64,000 bases of DNA from Acinetobacter sp. BY419 (GCF_019038395.1 NZ_JAGFXZ010000003.1:1-64000); one strand, 5' to 3'. Counted from the first letter of the stretch, positions 53,634 to 63,286 are shown. The notes: a model not told the origin generated them from the sequence alone. Translations and numbers: made by a program.

Positions 53634-53975
53634 ATGAAAAATCGCATACTGATTACTTTACTGATGAGTCTCGCAATAAGCGGCTGCCAAAAACAGCAAG
53701 CAGAGAGCTCAGCAGAGCCTGACGCAAATATTAAAGCACAGTTTGAACAGTCAGATAATCAACTCAGTGCTTATCTGGACAAATTAGACTCTTCAACAAT
53801 TAGTTTAGAAGAAAGAGTGAGTATCCTGTGTGAACAATATCCTAAAGAATATAAAAATAAATATATGCCTGCTCTAATGCAACTTTCACCCGAGGAATAT
53901 ACAGAAAAAGATCTACTCACAGATCTAGACAATGCCTTGAATTTCTACAAGCAAAAAGCCAGTATCCAGTGTTGA
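53634..53975 (+). CDS. Small lipoprotein of unknown function
   Basis: A 113-aa lipoprotein. The signal peptide ends in the lipobox AISGC (Cys18), so it is lipidated and most likely anchored in a membrane of the periplasm. The mature part is acidic and helical, with two cysteines (ILCEQYP and SIQC at the end) that may pair. The family is not recognised. A terminator follows. Confidence 0.75.
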   Translation: MKNRILITLLMSLAISGCQKQQAESSAEPDANIKAQFEQSDNQLSAYLDKLDSSTISLEERVSILCEQYPKEYKNKYMPALMQLSPEEYTEKDLLTDLDNALNFYKQKASIQC

Positions 53976-54005
53976 TATGGTCAGTGTAATAGAGCAATAA
54001 ATACA

Positions 54006-54036
54006 TAAAAAACCGCCTGAATCAGGCGGTTTTTTA
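54006..54036 (+). terminator. Terminator after the lipoprotein gene
   Basis: AAAACCGCCTGA pairs with TCAGGCGGTTTT over a 2-base turn, ending in a T-run. It is close to symmetrical and may also serve the convergent Gln-rich gene. Confidence 0.85.
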
Positions 54037-54076
54037 TGAAGAGCGTTTATCTTAGACAGAGTTAACGCTGCAGTAT

Positions 54077-54367
54077 TCACTCATCTTGTTGATTTTGTGA
54101 ATTCTGTTGTTGCGGGTTACTTTTTTGCTGTGGCTGTTGTTGCTGTTGTTGGCCTTGCTGGTTTTGTTGCTGATTGCGCTGCGGCTGCTGTTGTTGCTGC
54201 TGATCGCGCTGTTGCTGATTGCTTTGACCCTGCGGCTGTTGTTGCTGCTGGTTGGGTTGTTGCTGATTTGGGTTTTGCTGGTTGTTTTGTTGACGCTGCT
54301 GTTCTTGATTGCGTTGTTGATTTTGCTGTTGTTGGTTCTGTTGGTCTTGCTGTTGATTATTAACCAT
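54077..54367 (-). CDS. Glutamine/asparagine-rich low-complexity protein
   Basis: A 96-aa protein from ATG 54367, preceded by AAGGA 8 bases upstream; the frame extends further upstream but without support. By count about 57 residues are Gln and 16 Asn, the rest mostly Pro, Arg, Ser, Gly and Lys. There is no hydrophobic core, signal or known domain, and it is likely disordered and able to self-associate, like prion-like Gln/Asn-rich proteins. Role unknown. Confidence 0.65.
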   Translation of the reverse strand: MVNNQQQDQQNQQQQNQQRNQEQQRQQNNQQNPNQQQPNQQQQQPQGQSNQQQRDQQQQQQPQRNQQQNQQGQQQQQQPQQKSNPQQQNSQNQQDE

Positions 54368-54937
54368 GGTGTTATTCCTTACTATTTGCTTTAAATTAAA
54401 AGCCGATAGGTTTCGACTTAATGTCCACTCTACGCATTTTTCAGATTTAGCCAACCTTTAACCTGTTACAGATTAATTCAATGTAAATAATAGTAAGCTA
54501 AGTACTTGAAGTAGAGATTAATGCGCAACATAAATTACTTTATATAATGCAACAGAAACATAATGAAAAACTTTATGTTTCAAAAATTATTATCCATTAA
54601 AAGGAATAACTTAAGTCATTTTTCATATATATAAAAAATTAAAATATATTAATGAATATAATCAAATATAATCTATATTATTGATTTAAATCAATATATA
54701 TATAAATTAATCAGAATCTTTTATAAATTTTTAGAGATTGGATTTAATGTTAAAAATCCAGTTGTTTTAGAATATCCCTAAATAATATTCAATACGATAC
54801 TTAACGTTAGTTCACTAATAACAGGTAAACCGTTTCGATTTTATCTTGACTTTAATTAAAGTATCAGGTGCTTTTAGGTAAATATTAATTTAGATAAAAT
54901 CATTATTTTTAATTATATTTATTAACTTATTTATAAA
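54368..54937. other. Extremely AT-rich gene-free stretch
   Basis: Region of runs of A and T with no coding frame I would support, most extreme near 54590-54760. It may hold the promoter of the Gln-rich gene and could bind H-NS-type silencing proteins; this is inference from composition. Confidence 0.4.
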
Positions 54938-54966
54938 TAATAAGCCTCTTTAAAAGAGGCTTATTA
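54938..54966 (-). terminator. Terminator after the 76-aa gene
   Basis: AATAAGCCTCTTT and AAAGAGGCTTATT are perfectly complementary around a 2-base turn, flanked by A/T runs on both sides. It can end the minus-strand gene and block any transcription from the left. Confidence 0.8.
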
Positions 54967-54979
54967 AATTCATATTTAA

Positions 54980-55210
54980 TTAGATATTGACGACTTTAAC
55001 AATAATGGTTTGGGTATCTTCCTGTTCTTCAGCCAGATGCAAACGTTTAAGCTCTTTGCTTTTTACTTTGAACTGTAAATTCTGATAAGAAATCGTGCTT
55101 GGTATCTGATCAAAATATTGACCATCAGCATCAATTTCTTCCTGAAATAATGTTGTACCCAATTGGTAGTCAAGACTTTTTAAGACTACATATTTTACTG
55201 TGGTTTTCAT
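54980..55210 (-). CDS. Small cytoplasmic protein of unknown function
   Basis: A 76-aa protein without signal peptide: MKTTVKYVVLKSLDYQLG, then mostly beta-type sequence (LQFKVKSKELKRLHLA) and an end TQTIIVKVVNI. The pattern looks like a small beta-rich fold. The TTGGAATG context gives a weak ribosome-binding site. No family is recognised; the strong terminator downstream supports its reality. Confidence 0.6.
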   Translation of the reverse strand: MKTTVKYVVLKSLDYQLGTTLFQEEIDADGQYFDQIPSTISYQNLQFKVKSKELKRLHLAEEQEDTQTIIVKVVNI

Positions 55211-55462
55211 TCCAACACCCTACTTTCACTAAGCACTTTATTTTTATTTTTACCACTGTTCAGCTTGAGAAGAAACCTCTATTTTCAAAAATAGCCCAAG
55301 CTTTAATCACTCAGATTAAAGCGATCCAATCAATATGAAATTACACTAATCTATGAAAAAAATTTAACTTTCATAAAAATATAAATATACTGGGAGTTGA
55401 TCGACAGAAAAAATCTGTCTAAATTGATCTAGAATCACTCTCACAAAGAAAATATAGAGACT

Positions 55463-55939
55463 ATGATAAAGACCTGCTGTAACTTACTCGAAGAGAAAAA
55501 CATAAAAATTGCCTTTATCGAAAGCGCAAGCTCGGGATATCTGAGTAGCCAGTTCTCCATTTGCAAAGGAGAAGGTGCCGAAATTCTGATTGGTGGTTTG
55601 ATCTGCTACGATGTAAGTGTAAAGACTTCAGTATTGGGCATTTCAAAGACTTTGATCAATAGCCATACTGCGGAATCTATGCCGGTAACTGTTGCTCTGG
55701 CAGAGGCAGGTAAAAAAATGTTCCGTGATGCTGACTGGATTATTGCCTGTACAGGTTTGCTTAAACCGGGTGGTAGTGCGACACCAGAGAAACCGGAAGG
55801 GACTTTTTTTGTGGCAATTAATGATGGTACTCAAGTTCATCAGTTTCAGTATTACCTCAAAGGCTCGCCGTTTGAACGTCTCAACAAACTGTCAGCCGCA
55901 GTGGCACATGACATGATCAATCTGCTGAACAACAGTTAA
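55463..55939 (+). CDS. CinA C-terminal-type nicotinamide-nucleotide amidohydrolase
   Basis: A 158-aa stand-alone CinA C-terminal (PncC-like) protein that converts nicotinamide mononucleotide to nicotinic acid mononucleotide for NAD recycling. Family segments are KIAFIESASSGYLSSQFS, then GGLICYDVSVKTSVLGIS and the TGLLKPGGSATPEKPEGTFF block. The N-terminal domain of full-length CinA is absent, as in many PncC proteins. Catalytic residues cannot be fully verified here: the usual E-S-x-T-x-G reads E-S-A-S-S-G. Confidence 0.82.
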   Translation: MIKTCCNLLEEKNIKIAFIESASSGYLSSQFSICKGEGAEILIGGLICYDVSVKTSVLGISKTLINSHTAESMPVTVALAEAGKKMFRDADWIIACTGLLKPGGSATPEKPEGTFFVAINDGTQVHQFQYYLKGSPFERLNKLSAAVAHDMINLLNNS

Positions 55940-56041
55940 GCTTTCAAAGTTACTGTTTAGCCTGAGTAAACTTCATTATTTCTACTGTATTTTAAGATAG
56001 AGTGGCGTGATCAGTTGCCAATCTATTTTTTTGAGGGTGGA

Positions 56042-56662
56042 ATGACCATGAATATTAAAACCGCACTGCTTCTGCTCCCTCTTAGCTTGCCCGGTCTGGC
56101 TTTTGCTACGGTGGGTGGCCCACAAAATATTGAAGTCTTAGGCTATGAAGTTAAAGAACAAAAACTTTATATCCTGCGTCATTACCTCGATGGTCGTGGA
56201 CGCTTGCCTCAACTGTATTATTATAATTTTAAATCTAAAACGCCGAATCAACTGATTCAGGTCAACTCCTTATATATCAACCCTAAAACCAATCGCATCG
56301 ATTATGATCAAGAAAGCCGCAAGTTTGATCAGGACATCGCCAAAATCAAAAAACGTTTGATTCCACTGGGCTCTATTCAAAGTTCCAAGCCGCAACTTAA
56401 GGTGTTAAAGACAATCAAAGATAGCGCACCGGCCTGGCATGATCCGAATGAAAAAGTGCCCAAATGGACCTATCAATATCAAGTGAAATTTGGCTCACAA
56501 AAAAGTCCGCTTCAGCAAGCAGTCAGTTATCAACAAGGCTTAAAAATCAGTCAGGCCTATAAAGTTCCGAGACACAATAAAACCCTGGTGACGGTGAAGT
56601 ATCTGGGTATTCCTTTTGAAACCGGTTATAGCATTGAAGATCCGGTCCTGTTAAGTCGATAA
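56042..56662 (+). CDS. Exported protein of unknown function
   Basis: A 206-aa exported protein from ATG 56042 (MTMNIKTALLLLPL), with GAGGGTGG just upstream; a TTG at 56015 is less likely. The signal peptide ends near AFA-TV. The mature part is basic with many Tyr and Lys and beta-type sequence: QNIEVLGYEVKEQKLYILRH and the segment DGRGRLPQLYYYNFKSK. I do not recognise a family beyond similarity to Acinetobacter hypothetical proteins. Confidence 0.65.
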   Translation: MTMNIKTALLLLPLSLPGLAFATVGGPQNIEVLGYEVKEQKLYILRHYLDGRGRLPQLYYYNFKSKTPNQLIQVNSLYINPKTNRIDYDQESRKFDQDIAKIKKRLIPLGSIQSSKPQLKVLKTIKDSAPAWHDPNEKVPKWTYQYQVKFGSQKSPLQQAVSYQQGLKISQAYKVPRHNKTLVTVKYLGIPFETGYSIEDPVLLSR

Positions 56663-56676
56663 AAAAAAAGCCGATT

Positions 56677-56704
56677 AAAAAAGGTCTCGATTGAGACCTT
56701 TTTT
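56677..56704. terminator. Shared terminator of the exported-protein gene and prpC
   Basis: AAAAAAGGTCTC and GAGACCTTTTTT form a perfect stem around GATT. It has T-runs in both directions and lies between converging genes. Confidence 0.85.
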
Positions 56705-56724
56705 ATATTCACAACTTTACCGGA

Positions 56725-57864
56725 TTAAGCCGCTGTAGAACGCTGGGCAATCGGTACCACTTTACGTAGTTCAGGACCAGTATAATCCGCACTTGGACGG
56801 ATAATACGGTTATCTGCGCGTTGTTCCATCACATGTGCTGCCCATCCTGTCACACGCGACATGACAAAAATCGGGGTAAACAGTTGGGTTGGAATACCCA
56901 TGAAATGATAAGCAGAGGCATGGAAGAAATCGGCATTACAGAATAGTTTCTTCTCACGCCACATCACTTCTTCACAGCGCACCGATACCGGATACAGCAC
57001 GGTATCGCCTACATCTTTGGCCAAACGCTCAGACCAGACTTTAATAATGCCATTCCGTGGATCATTGTCCTTATAAATCGCATGACCGAAGCCCATGATT
57101 TTTTCTTTACGTTCCAACATACCCAACATTTCGCGTTCAGCTTCTTCAGGCGATGTCCAGTTTTCGATCATGTCCATTGCAGCTTCGTTGGCGCCACCAT
57201 GTAGAGGCCCACGTAAAGACCCGATTGCACCGGTGATACAAGAATGCATATCGGACAGCGTTGATGCACAAACACGAGCCGTAAAGGTCGAAGCATTGAA
57301 TTCATGTTCTGCATATAGAATCAAGGAGACATTCATCACCTGTTCATGCAGCTCATTTGGCTTTTCACCATGCAGCAGATGCAGGAACTGTGCACCAATC
57401 GAATCATCGTCAGTATTTTCTTCAATACGCACGCCGTCATGGCTATAGCGATACCAGTAACAGATAATTGCAGGTAGAGTCGCTAAAATACGGTCCGCGA
57501 TATCCTGTTGCTGCTCAAAAGATTGCTCAGTTTCAAGATTGCCGAGCATGGAAACGCCAGTACGCATCACATCCATCGGATGAGAATCGGCAGGAATACG
57601 CTCCAGCACTTCTTTTAATGCCTGAGGTAAAGTGCGTAAAGATTTCAGTTTGGCTTTGTAGGCAACTAACTGCTCTGAAGTAGGCAATTCTCCAAAGAAA
57701 ATCAGATAAGCGACTTCTTCAAACTGGCAATGTTCTGCCAGATCCTGCACGTCATAACCGCGATAGGTCAGACCTGCGCCACTTTTACCAACTGTTGAGA
57801 GTGAGGTTTTACCTGCCACTTGTCCACGCAATCCTGCGCCGGTGAGTACTTTTCCTTCAGCCAT
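56725..57864 (-). CDS. prpC: 2-Methylcitrate synthase PrpC
   Basis: A 379-aa citrate-synthase-family enzyme that condenses propionyl-CoA and oxaloacetate to 2-methylcitrate. Signature MGFGHAIYKDNDPRNGIIK holds the catalytic His/Asp region, and LHGGANEAAMDMI is the substrate loop. The N-terminus (GLRGQVAGKTSLSTVGKSG) is of the short PrpC type. It is 4 bases after prpB, so the two are cotranscribed. No acnD or prpF follows; the next gene converges. Confidence 0.95.
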   Translation of the reverse strand: MAEGKVLTGAGLRGQVAGKTSLSTVGKSGAGLTYRGYDVQDLAEHCQFEEVAYLIFFGELPTSEQLVAYKAKLKSLRTLPQALKEVLERIPADSHPMDVMRTGVSMLGNLETEQSFEQQQDIADRILATLPAIICYWYRYSHDGVRIEENTDDDSIGAQFLHLLHGEKPNELHEQVMNVSLILYAEHEFNASTFTARVCASTLSDMHSCITGAIGSLRGPLHGGANEAAMDMIENWTSPEEAEREMLGMLERKEKIMGFGHAIYKDNDPRNGIIKVWSERLAKDVGDTVLYPVSVRCEEVMWREKKLFCNADFFHASAYHFMGIPTQLFTPIFVMSRVTGWAAHVMEQRADNRIIRPSADYTGPELRKVVPIAQRSTAA

Positions 57865-57868
57865 TTTT

Positions 57869-58753
57869 TTAATTCTCCTGTTTAAACAGTTTATCTAATG
57901 TGTCTTCGAAGCTGTGATAATCTAAAAATTCATAGAGTTCTTTGCGTTGCTGCATGAGATCCAGCACATTCACCTGAGTCCCGTGTTCGCGAACCGAACG
58001 CATCACTTCAAGGGCTGCTTTTTGCATAGCACGTGTCGCTGACAATGGATATAGCACCATGCCAATGCCCTGCTCCGCCAGTTCATCAACCGTATAATAA
58101 GGTGTATCACCAAATTCGGTAATATTCGCCAGAACTGGCACACCTACCGCATCGCAAACTGTACGGTACATAGTGATATCGGTCATCGCCTCAGCAAAAA
58201 TTGCATCCGCGCCAGCTTCAACACAGGCACAAGCACGGTCGATCACCGCTTGCAGACCTTCTTTTTGTAGCGCATCGGTACGTGCCATCACCACGAAGTT
58301 TGAATCGGTTTTCGCATCTACAGCGGCTTTAATACGATCAACCATTTCCTGCTGCGATACGATTTCTTTATTTGGACGATGACCACAACGCTTTTGTGCC
58401 ACCTGGTCTTCAATATGAACTGCAGCGACTCCTGCTGCTGTCATCTGTTTTATCGTGCGGGCAATGTTTAATGCCCCGCCCCAACCGGTATCGATATCAA
58501 CCAATAAGGGTGTATCAACACGTTCTGTGATCCTGCGTACATCTTCAAGAACATTATCCAGACTGGTCATACCCAGGTCAGGCAAACCATAAGAATAGTT
58601 CGCGACACCTGCACCTGATAAATAAATGGCTTTATAACCGACTTGTTTGGCCATCATGGCAGCATAGGCATTTACCGTACCCATAATTTGCAATGGTTTC
58701 TCGACTTCAAGTGCTTGTCTAAATCTTAGACCTGCAGACATTTGTTCTGTCAT
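57869..58753 (-). CDS. prpB: 2-Methylisocitrate lyase PrpB
   Basis: A 294-aa lyase of the isocitrate-lyase superfamily that cleaves 2-methylisocitrate to pyruvate and succinate. The motif [14 protein letters not shown] (catalytic Cys) and [18 protein letters not shown] are diagnostic, and the metal-binding DIDTGWGG is present. ATG 58753 or ATG 58741 (MSAGLRFRQ) could be the start; AAGGAAG lies directly upstream of the first. It leads the prpBC operon and faces a TetR regulator gene divergently. Confidence 0.95.
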   Translation of the reverse strand: MTEQMSAGLRFRQALEVEKPLQIMGTVNAYAAMMAKQVGYKAIYLSGAGVANYSYGLPDLGMTSLDNVLEDVRRITERVDTPLLVDIDTGWGGALNIARTIKQMTAAGVAAVHIEDQVAQKRCGHRPNKEIVSQQEMVDRIKAAVDAKTDSNFVVMARTDALQKEGLQAVIDRACACVEAGADAIFAEAMTDITMYRTVCDAVGVPVLANITEFGDTPYYTVDELAEQGIGMVLYPLSATRAMQKAALEVMRSVREHGTQVNVLDLMQQRKELYEFLDYHSFEDTLDKLFKQEN

Positions 58754-58984
58754 CTTCCTTTTCCACAGTCTTGGCTATAATTATTGAATTTCGAGTATAC
58801 TCATTTGGCTTGCTCATTCCATAACCCGATAGAACAAATACTCTAAAACTTTAGTCAAATTTTTAAGTTTTGCTTTACCTAATCCGGCAAATACTGCACT
58901 TATGCGGTGCGATTATGAAATATCTACATATATTTGCTATGATGGCGCTTCAATCTTTATTGACATGTTGATGTATTATCTCCT

Positions 58985-59632
58985 ATGCAAGACCTCGCAC
59001 TAGAACCGCTCGCCAAAGACCTGCCGCAGACCAAACGTGGCCATGAGCGCTGTATTGCACTGCTGAACAGTGCAACCGAGCTGTTTCTGGAACGTGGTTA
59101 TGATGCTGTTTCTCTCGATGATATCGTTCAGCATGCTGGTGGTTCCAAAGCTTCCATTTATAAGTATTTTGGCAATAAAGAAGGCTTGTTTAAGGCCATC
59201 TGTGATTATCGTCGTATCAAGTTTTTCGAAGATATCAGTATTCCAATCGAACTGAGGGCACTGGATTTTCGTAGTTATTTGGTACACACGCTGCTCAATT
59301 TTTATCACCAGATCATGCAACCTGAAAATTCGGCCTTTATGCGTCTAGTCCTGGAACAGAGTCAGCGTAATCCAGAGCTCGCCCAGCATATTCACGAGCG
59401 TGGCCCGGTGCATGTGCAAAGTGCCATTGCAACGGCTTTAGAACAGGCCAATGCCCAAGGTTTATTGCATTGCGAGAATCCACAATATTCGGCCCAGCTA
59501 TATTTTGGTATTTTGCGTAATCTGGAATGGCGCATCCTGATGGGAATTCCGGTACAGGAAGATGATCAGGAAATCGACAAATACATTAATTATTGTGTGG
59601 ATCGCTTTTTAGACGGTCATCAAAAAGTCTAG
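58985..59632 (+). CDS. TetR-family transcriptional regulator
   Basis: A 215-aa TetR/AcrR-type repressor. The N-terminal helix-turn-helix covers about residues 25-70 (FLERGYDAVSLDDIVQHAG, then SKASIYKYFGNKEGLF). The C-terminal ligand-binding half is helical and unassigned. It is divergent from prpB, 231 bases away, and upstream of argF. A link to propionate genes is possible from position, but a classical PrpR or GntR-type regulator is not seen. Confidence 0.9.
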   Translation: MQDLALEPLAKDLPQTKRGHERCIALLNSATELFLERGYDAVSLDDIVQHAGGSKASIYKYFGNKEGLFKAICDYRRIKFFEDISIPIELRALDFRSYLVHTLLNFYHQIMQPENSAFMRLVLEQSQRNPELAQHIHERGPVHVQSAIATALEQANAQGLLHCENPQYSAQLYFGILRNLEWRILMGIPVQEDDQEIDKYINYCVDRFLDGHQKV

Positions 59633-59637
59633 TTTTT

Positions 59638-59665
59638 TTGCATTTTTCATTGCTTATAGTATATT
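59638..59665 (+). promoter_or_regulatory. Possible promoter of argF
   Basis: TTGCAT (59638-59643), a 16-base spacer and TATATT (59660-59665) lie just after the TetR gene and about 80 bases before argF. Read from consensus only. Confidence 0.4.
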
Positions 59666-59744
59666 AACCGATTCCGTATTTTTCTTAAACTAACCAACAA
59701 CTGATTGTTGATCGAGTTTTTCGGCAATTATTGTGGAGTAACGA

Positions 59745-60665
59745 ATGGCTCTCCGTCACTTTCTCACCTTACGCGATTTATCAACTTTAGAACTTAACCA
59801 GATTTTACAACGCGCAATAGAGCTTAAGCGCAAACAGCATAACAATGAAGTGTTCCAACCATTTGTTGGTAAAGTGATGGGCATGATTTTTGAGAAATCC
59901 AGTACCCGTACGCGTGTTTCGTTTGAAGCTGGCATGAGCCAGTTTGGTGGTAGCGCAATTTTCCTGTCTTCACGCGATACCCAGTTAGGTCGTGGTGAAC
60001 CGATTGAAGATTCTGCACGCGTGATTTCAAGCATGCTGGATATCGTGATGATCCGTACTTTTGGTCATGATATCGTGGAACGTTTTGCATCTTACTCAAA
60101 AGTTCCGGTCATTAATGCTTTAACAGATGATCACCACCCTTGTCAGTTACTTGCTGACATGCAGACCTATGTAGAGCAACGTGGCTCAATCGAAGGTAAA
60201 ACTGTTGCCTGGATTGGTGATGGCAACAATATGTGTAATTCTTATATTGAGGCTGCGCATATGTGGGGCTTTAATCTTAAAATTGCAGCGCCAAAGGGCT
60301 ATGAGCCACAGGAAAGATTCCTGTCTGAATTTGCGCATTGTGTGGAACTGGTCCCTTCTGCTGAAGATGCAGCCGTGAATGCTGACCTGATCGTCACTGA
60401 CGTGTGGGCAAGCATGGGCCAGGAAGAAGAACAGAAAATCCGTGAAAAAGCATTTGCAGATTATCAGGTAAACGAACGCCTGATGGATCTTGCGCATCCG
60501 GATTGTTTATTCATGCACTGTTTGCCTGCACATCGTGGAGAAGAAATTTCAGAAAATCTGCTTGACCATAAAAATGCCGTGGTTTGGGATGAAGCTGAAA
60601 ATCGCCTGCACGCGCAAAAGGCCCTGGTTGAATTTCTGCTCAACGAAAACCTGAAAAAAGACTGA
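59745..60665 (+). CDS. argF: Ornithine carbamoyltransferase ArgF
   Basis: A 306-aa anabolic ornithine carbamoyltransferase that makes citrulline in arginine synthesis. The carbamoyl-phosphate loop is [12 protein letters not shown] (Ser-Thr-Arg-Thr-Arg at 53-57). [14 protein letters not shown] and [11 protein letters not shown] with the catalytic Cys complete the signatures. Cytoplasmic trimer. The upstream gap is 112 bases. Confidence 0.96.
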   Translation: MALRHFLTLRDLSTLELNQILQRAIELKRKQHNNEVFQPFVGKVMGMIFEKSSTRTRVSFEAGMSQFGGSAIFLSSRDTQLGRGEPIEDSARVISSMLDIVMIRTFGHDIVERFASYSKVPVINALTDDHHPCQLLADMQTYVEQRGSIEGKTVAWIGDGNNMCNSYIEAAHMWGFNLKIAAPKGYEPQERFLSEFAHCVELVPSAEDAAVNADLIVTDVWASMGQEEEQKIREKAFADYQVNERLMDLAHPDCLFMHCLPAHRGEEISENLLDHKNAVVWDEAENRLHAQKALVEFLLNENLKKD

Positions 60666-60674
60666 TAATCTATA

Positions 60675-60703
60675 AAAAAGCACCTCCCTTGAGGTGCTTT
60701 TTT
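60675..60703. terminator. Shared terminator of argF and the transporter gene
   Basis: AAAAAGCACCTC pairs with GAGGTGCTTTTT around CCTT. T-runs on both strands suit the converging genes. Confidence 0.85.
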
Positions 60704-60716
60704 AATTTTCCACTTT

Positions 60717-62009
60717 TTAAAGATCATCCTTGAGATACGGGGCTTCTTTTGGAAGTTGCCAGCTGCAGAAGAAACATATAATCAGCATCACGGTCACATA
60801 GACAAAGAAACTGTTTTCTATTCCTGCTGCCTTAAACTGTAGTGCAATAGAGGGTGCCGAGCCACCAAAGACAGCATTCCCGACCGCATAAGAAAAACCC
60901 ACCCCAAGAGCACGCACATAAGGCGGAAATAGTTCCGCTTTTACAATCCCGCTAATTGAGGTATATAAACTTAGTATCATCATTAGAAAAATCAGTAGAA
61001 GAGCCACAATAAATGGAGAGCTGCTGAAAGCCCGCATACCTAATACCATGACGGGATAAATCGTAATAGCCATCAGACTGCTAAACAGTAACATTGAATT
61101 TCTTCGTCCGATACGGTCTGACAGCATGCCAAAAAATGGCTGTGCGATCATGAGAATAAAGATTGATGCTGTCATAATCAGCGCTACAGCTTTGGCATCA
61201 ATTCCAATATTTGTCAGATAAGTTTTTGAGTAGACAGTGATCACGTAGAAACTCAAAGAACCTGCTGAAGTCAAACCAACGACCAGCAAAAAAGTTTTCC
61301 AGTGGTTTCTAAATAGCTCTTTAAGTGTTCCAGATTCCTGCTTTTCACTATCTTTATGCGATAAGGTTTCTTCAAGCCGACTACGTGCAAGTAAAGAAGC
61401 AAGTGCAGCTAAACCACCTATAACAAAAGGAATTCGCCAGCCTCCATCTTGTAACTGCTGTTCTGTCATAATATTCAAAAAAATTACGCCTAACAAACTT
61501 GCTAAGAGTTGACCACCCGTTAAGGTCACATATTGAAAAGAAGAAAAGAATCCACGCTGGCCCTTGAGGCCGAGTTCACTCATATAGGTTGCGACTGCGC
61601 CATATTCCCCGCCTACAGACAAACCCTGTAGCAGACGTACGAGTAATAAGAGAAATGGTGCTATCACTCCGACCACTGCATAGGTAGGTAAGGCTGCAAA
61701 TAGGAAAGAACTCAATGCCATTAAACAGATTGAAATAATCATAGATTTCTTTCGGCCATACTTATCAGCAATACGCCCAAATAACCAACTACCAATTGGA
61801 CGCATGAAAAAACTGGCTGCAAATACCCCCCAAACATAAATTGCCTGAACAGAACTGTCCAAGTCGGGGGCAGTTAAGGCATGGGTAAAATACACTGCAA
61901 ATACAGCATAAATATAGAAATCAAACCATTCGACCAGGTTCCCGGATGCCGCTCCCACGATACCTTTGATTCGTCCAATTTTTTCTTGTCTTGTATAAGT
62001 TGGGTTCAA
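60717..62009 (-). CDS. MFS transporter of the MHS (KgtP-like) group
   Basis: A 430-aa metabolite:proton symporter with about 12 transmembrane helices. The family start GNLVEWFDFYIYAVFAVYF and the loop GRIADKYGRKKSMIISICL, then LQGLSVGGEYGAVATYMSE, mark the metabolite-proton-symporter group that includes alpha-ketoglutarate and citrate permeases. The exact substrate is unknown. It converges on argF. Confidence 0.88.
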   Translation of the reverse strand: MNPTYTRQEKIGRIKGIVGAASGNLVEWFDFYIYAVFAVYFTHALTAPDLDSSVQAIYVWGVFAASFFMRPIGSWLFGRIADKYGRKKSMIISICLMALSSFLFAALPTYAVVGVIAPFLLLLVRLLQGLSVGGEYGAVATYMSELGLKGQRGFFSSFQYVTLTGGQLLASLLGVIFLNIMTEQQLQDGGWRIPFVIGGLAALASLLARSRLEETLSHKDSEKQESGTLKELFRNHWKTFLLVVGLTSAGSLSFYVITVYSKTYLTNIGIDAKAVALIMTASIFILMIAQPFFGMLSDRIGRRNSMLLFSSLMAITIYPVMVLGMRAFSSSPFIVALLLIFLMMILSLYTSISGIVKAELFPPYVRALGVGFSYAVGNAVFGGSAPSIALQFKAAGIENSFFVYVTVMLIICFFCSWQLPKEAPYLKDDL

Positions 62010-62358
62010 AATATGACATCCTTATTTTAATTATTTGGATTAAAACTTTATAGGTGGTCGGAATACCTCTCCCTACACGCTCTTTCTTAAGAGGATTTGT
62101 CCAATCAAGAGTTATTACTTTTTATTGTAAATAAGTTACTCTAAATATAATCTTTGCAAAATTTTCAGACAAAATAATAAGTGTAATTTTTGATAAGTTT
62201 TTTGAAGCTAAACTATGAGAATTTTAATACTCATAGGGGAATATTGTTATTGAAACTTATCGCTTAGGTATTCGCTATGAAATTACAGTTGTGTGTTGAT
62301 TCTATTCATGTCATGTTTCTATTTTCCCCATAAAACTAACGTAATTTCTGTGATTTAT
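62010..62358. other. Spacer without a recognised gene
   Basis: About 350 AT-rich bases between the divergently oriented transporter and the small exported protein. A frame continues upstream of the 62359 ATG but has no support. No terminator or repeat stands out. Confidence 0.35.
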
Positions 62359-62835
62359 ATGAAATATTATATTAAGCTACTCGGCATTTTAGGATTCGGT
62401 CTCAGTATCTTGGCTACAAATGTAAATGCTTCCGAATTTGACCAATATCTTCAAGAAAAAAATATTCTCGACAGCAAATTTAAAATTCAGAAAAAAGCTG
62501 AACTGAATGAGTTGCTCACAGTGCTCAGTGCAGAAGATTCCAGAACTTTACCTTTGCAGATCGATCAGAATACGATTATTGAACAATTACAGTTAAGTGC
62601 TAATAAAACCACGCTAAAAGGTATGATCACTACGCCCGATTTCAGCCAATTTGAAAAAGACCTGGGTCGTAAAGAAGTGATGACAGTAATTCGAAATAAT
62701 CTTTTGAATAATTGTGAAATTTTCTTTGAACATCGCTACCAGATAGAAAACCCATACAAGGTCGAGCTAAATCTGAGCTCGCCAACACAAACCTATAAAA
62801 CTGATATTTCCCAAAAAGATTGCAAATTGAAATAG
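62359..62835 (+). CDS. Small exported protein of unknown function
   Basis: A 158-aa exported protein from ATG 62359 (MKYYIKLLGILGFGLSI). The signal peptide ends near VNA-SE; upstream codons in the same frame are hydrophobic but not needed. The mature part is Lys/Glu/Leu-rich with helical predictions and two cysteines near its C-terminus (LLNNCEIFFEH and DCKLK). Family not recognised. A terminator follows. Confidence 0.6.
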   Translation: MKYYIKLLGILGFGLSILATNVNASEFDQYLQEKNILDSKFKIQKKAELNELLTVLSAEDSRTLPLQIDQNTIIEQLQLSANKTTLKGMITTPDFSQFEKDLGRKEVMTVIRNNLLNNCEIFFEHRYQIENPYKVELNLSSPTQTYKTDISQKDCKLK

Positions 62836-62878
62836 TCTAAATACATAAGAAATCGGGTGTGATGCTATTACAGAGTTT

Positions 62879-62908
62879 TAAAAAAGGTAGCTATAGCTAC
62901 CTTTTTTT
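62879..62908 (+). terminator. Terminator after the small exported protein gene
   Basis: AAAAAGGTAGC and GCTACCTTTTT are complementary around TATA, with a T-run. Probably serves both converging genes. Confidence 0.85.
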
Positions 62909-62932
62909 GATGAATGTCGCTCTTATACCCTG

Positions 62933-63286
62933 TTAGCGCACCAGGCCTTGCGGCTGCAAAATAATAATCAGTGCGCCCAGGATGACCACCATCCCGCCCA
63001 GTAAATCCCAACGTGACAACGTCACTTGATCAACGAAGCGCAACCACATCAGTGCCGAAAAGATATAGATCCCGCCATAAGCGGCATAGATCCGTCCTGA
63101 AGCAGCCGGATGTAAGGTGAGTAACCAGACGAAAGCCGCCAAAGCCAGAACTGTCGGAATCCACAACCAGTGACTTTTTCCCTGATTTAAAATCAGGTAT
63201 GGGAAATAACAGCCTAAAATTTCCATCAATGCCGTGACCAAAAACAGGCAAAAAGTGGTGAGCAACTTGGTAATTTGAATATCCAT
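62933..63286 (-). CDS. YnfA-family inner-membrane protein
   Basis: A 117-aa UPF0060/YnfA-family protein with four transmembrane helices. Family sequence includes the segment [38 protein letters not shown] and [19 protein letters not shown]. YnfA is related to small multidrug transporters; its natural substrate is unclear. Confidence 0.9.
   Translation of the reverse strand: MDIQITKLLTTFCLFLVTALMEILGCYFPYLILNQGKSHWLWIPTVLALAAFVWLLTLHPAASGRIYAAYGGIYIFSALMWLRFVDQVTLSRWDLLGGMVVILGALIIILQPQGLVR

Noticed and set aside
54097..54394. Open frames of 88-95 aa antisense to the Gln-rich gene
   Set aside because: They are mirror products of CAG/CAA repeats (runs of Leu or Ala/Val) with no start signal.
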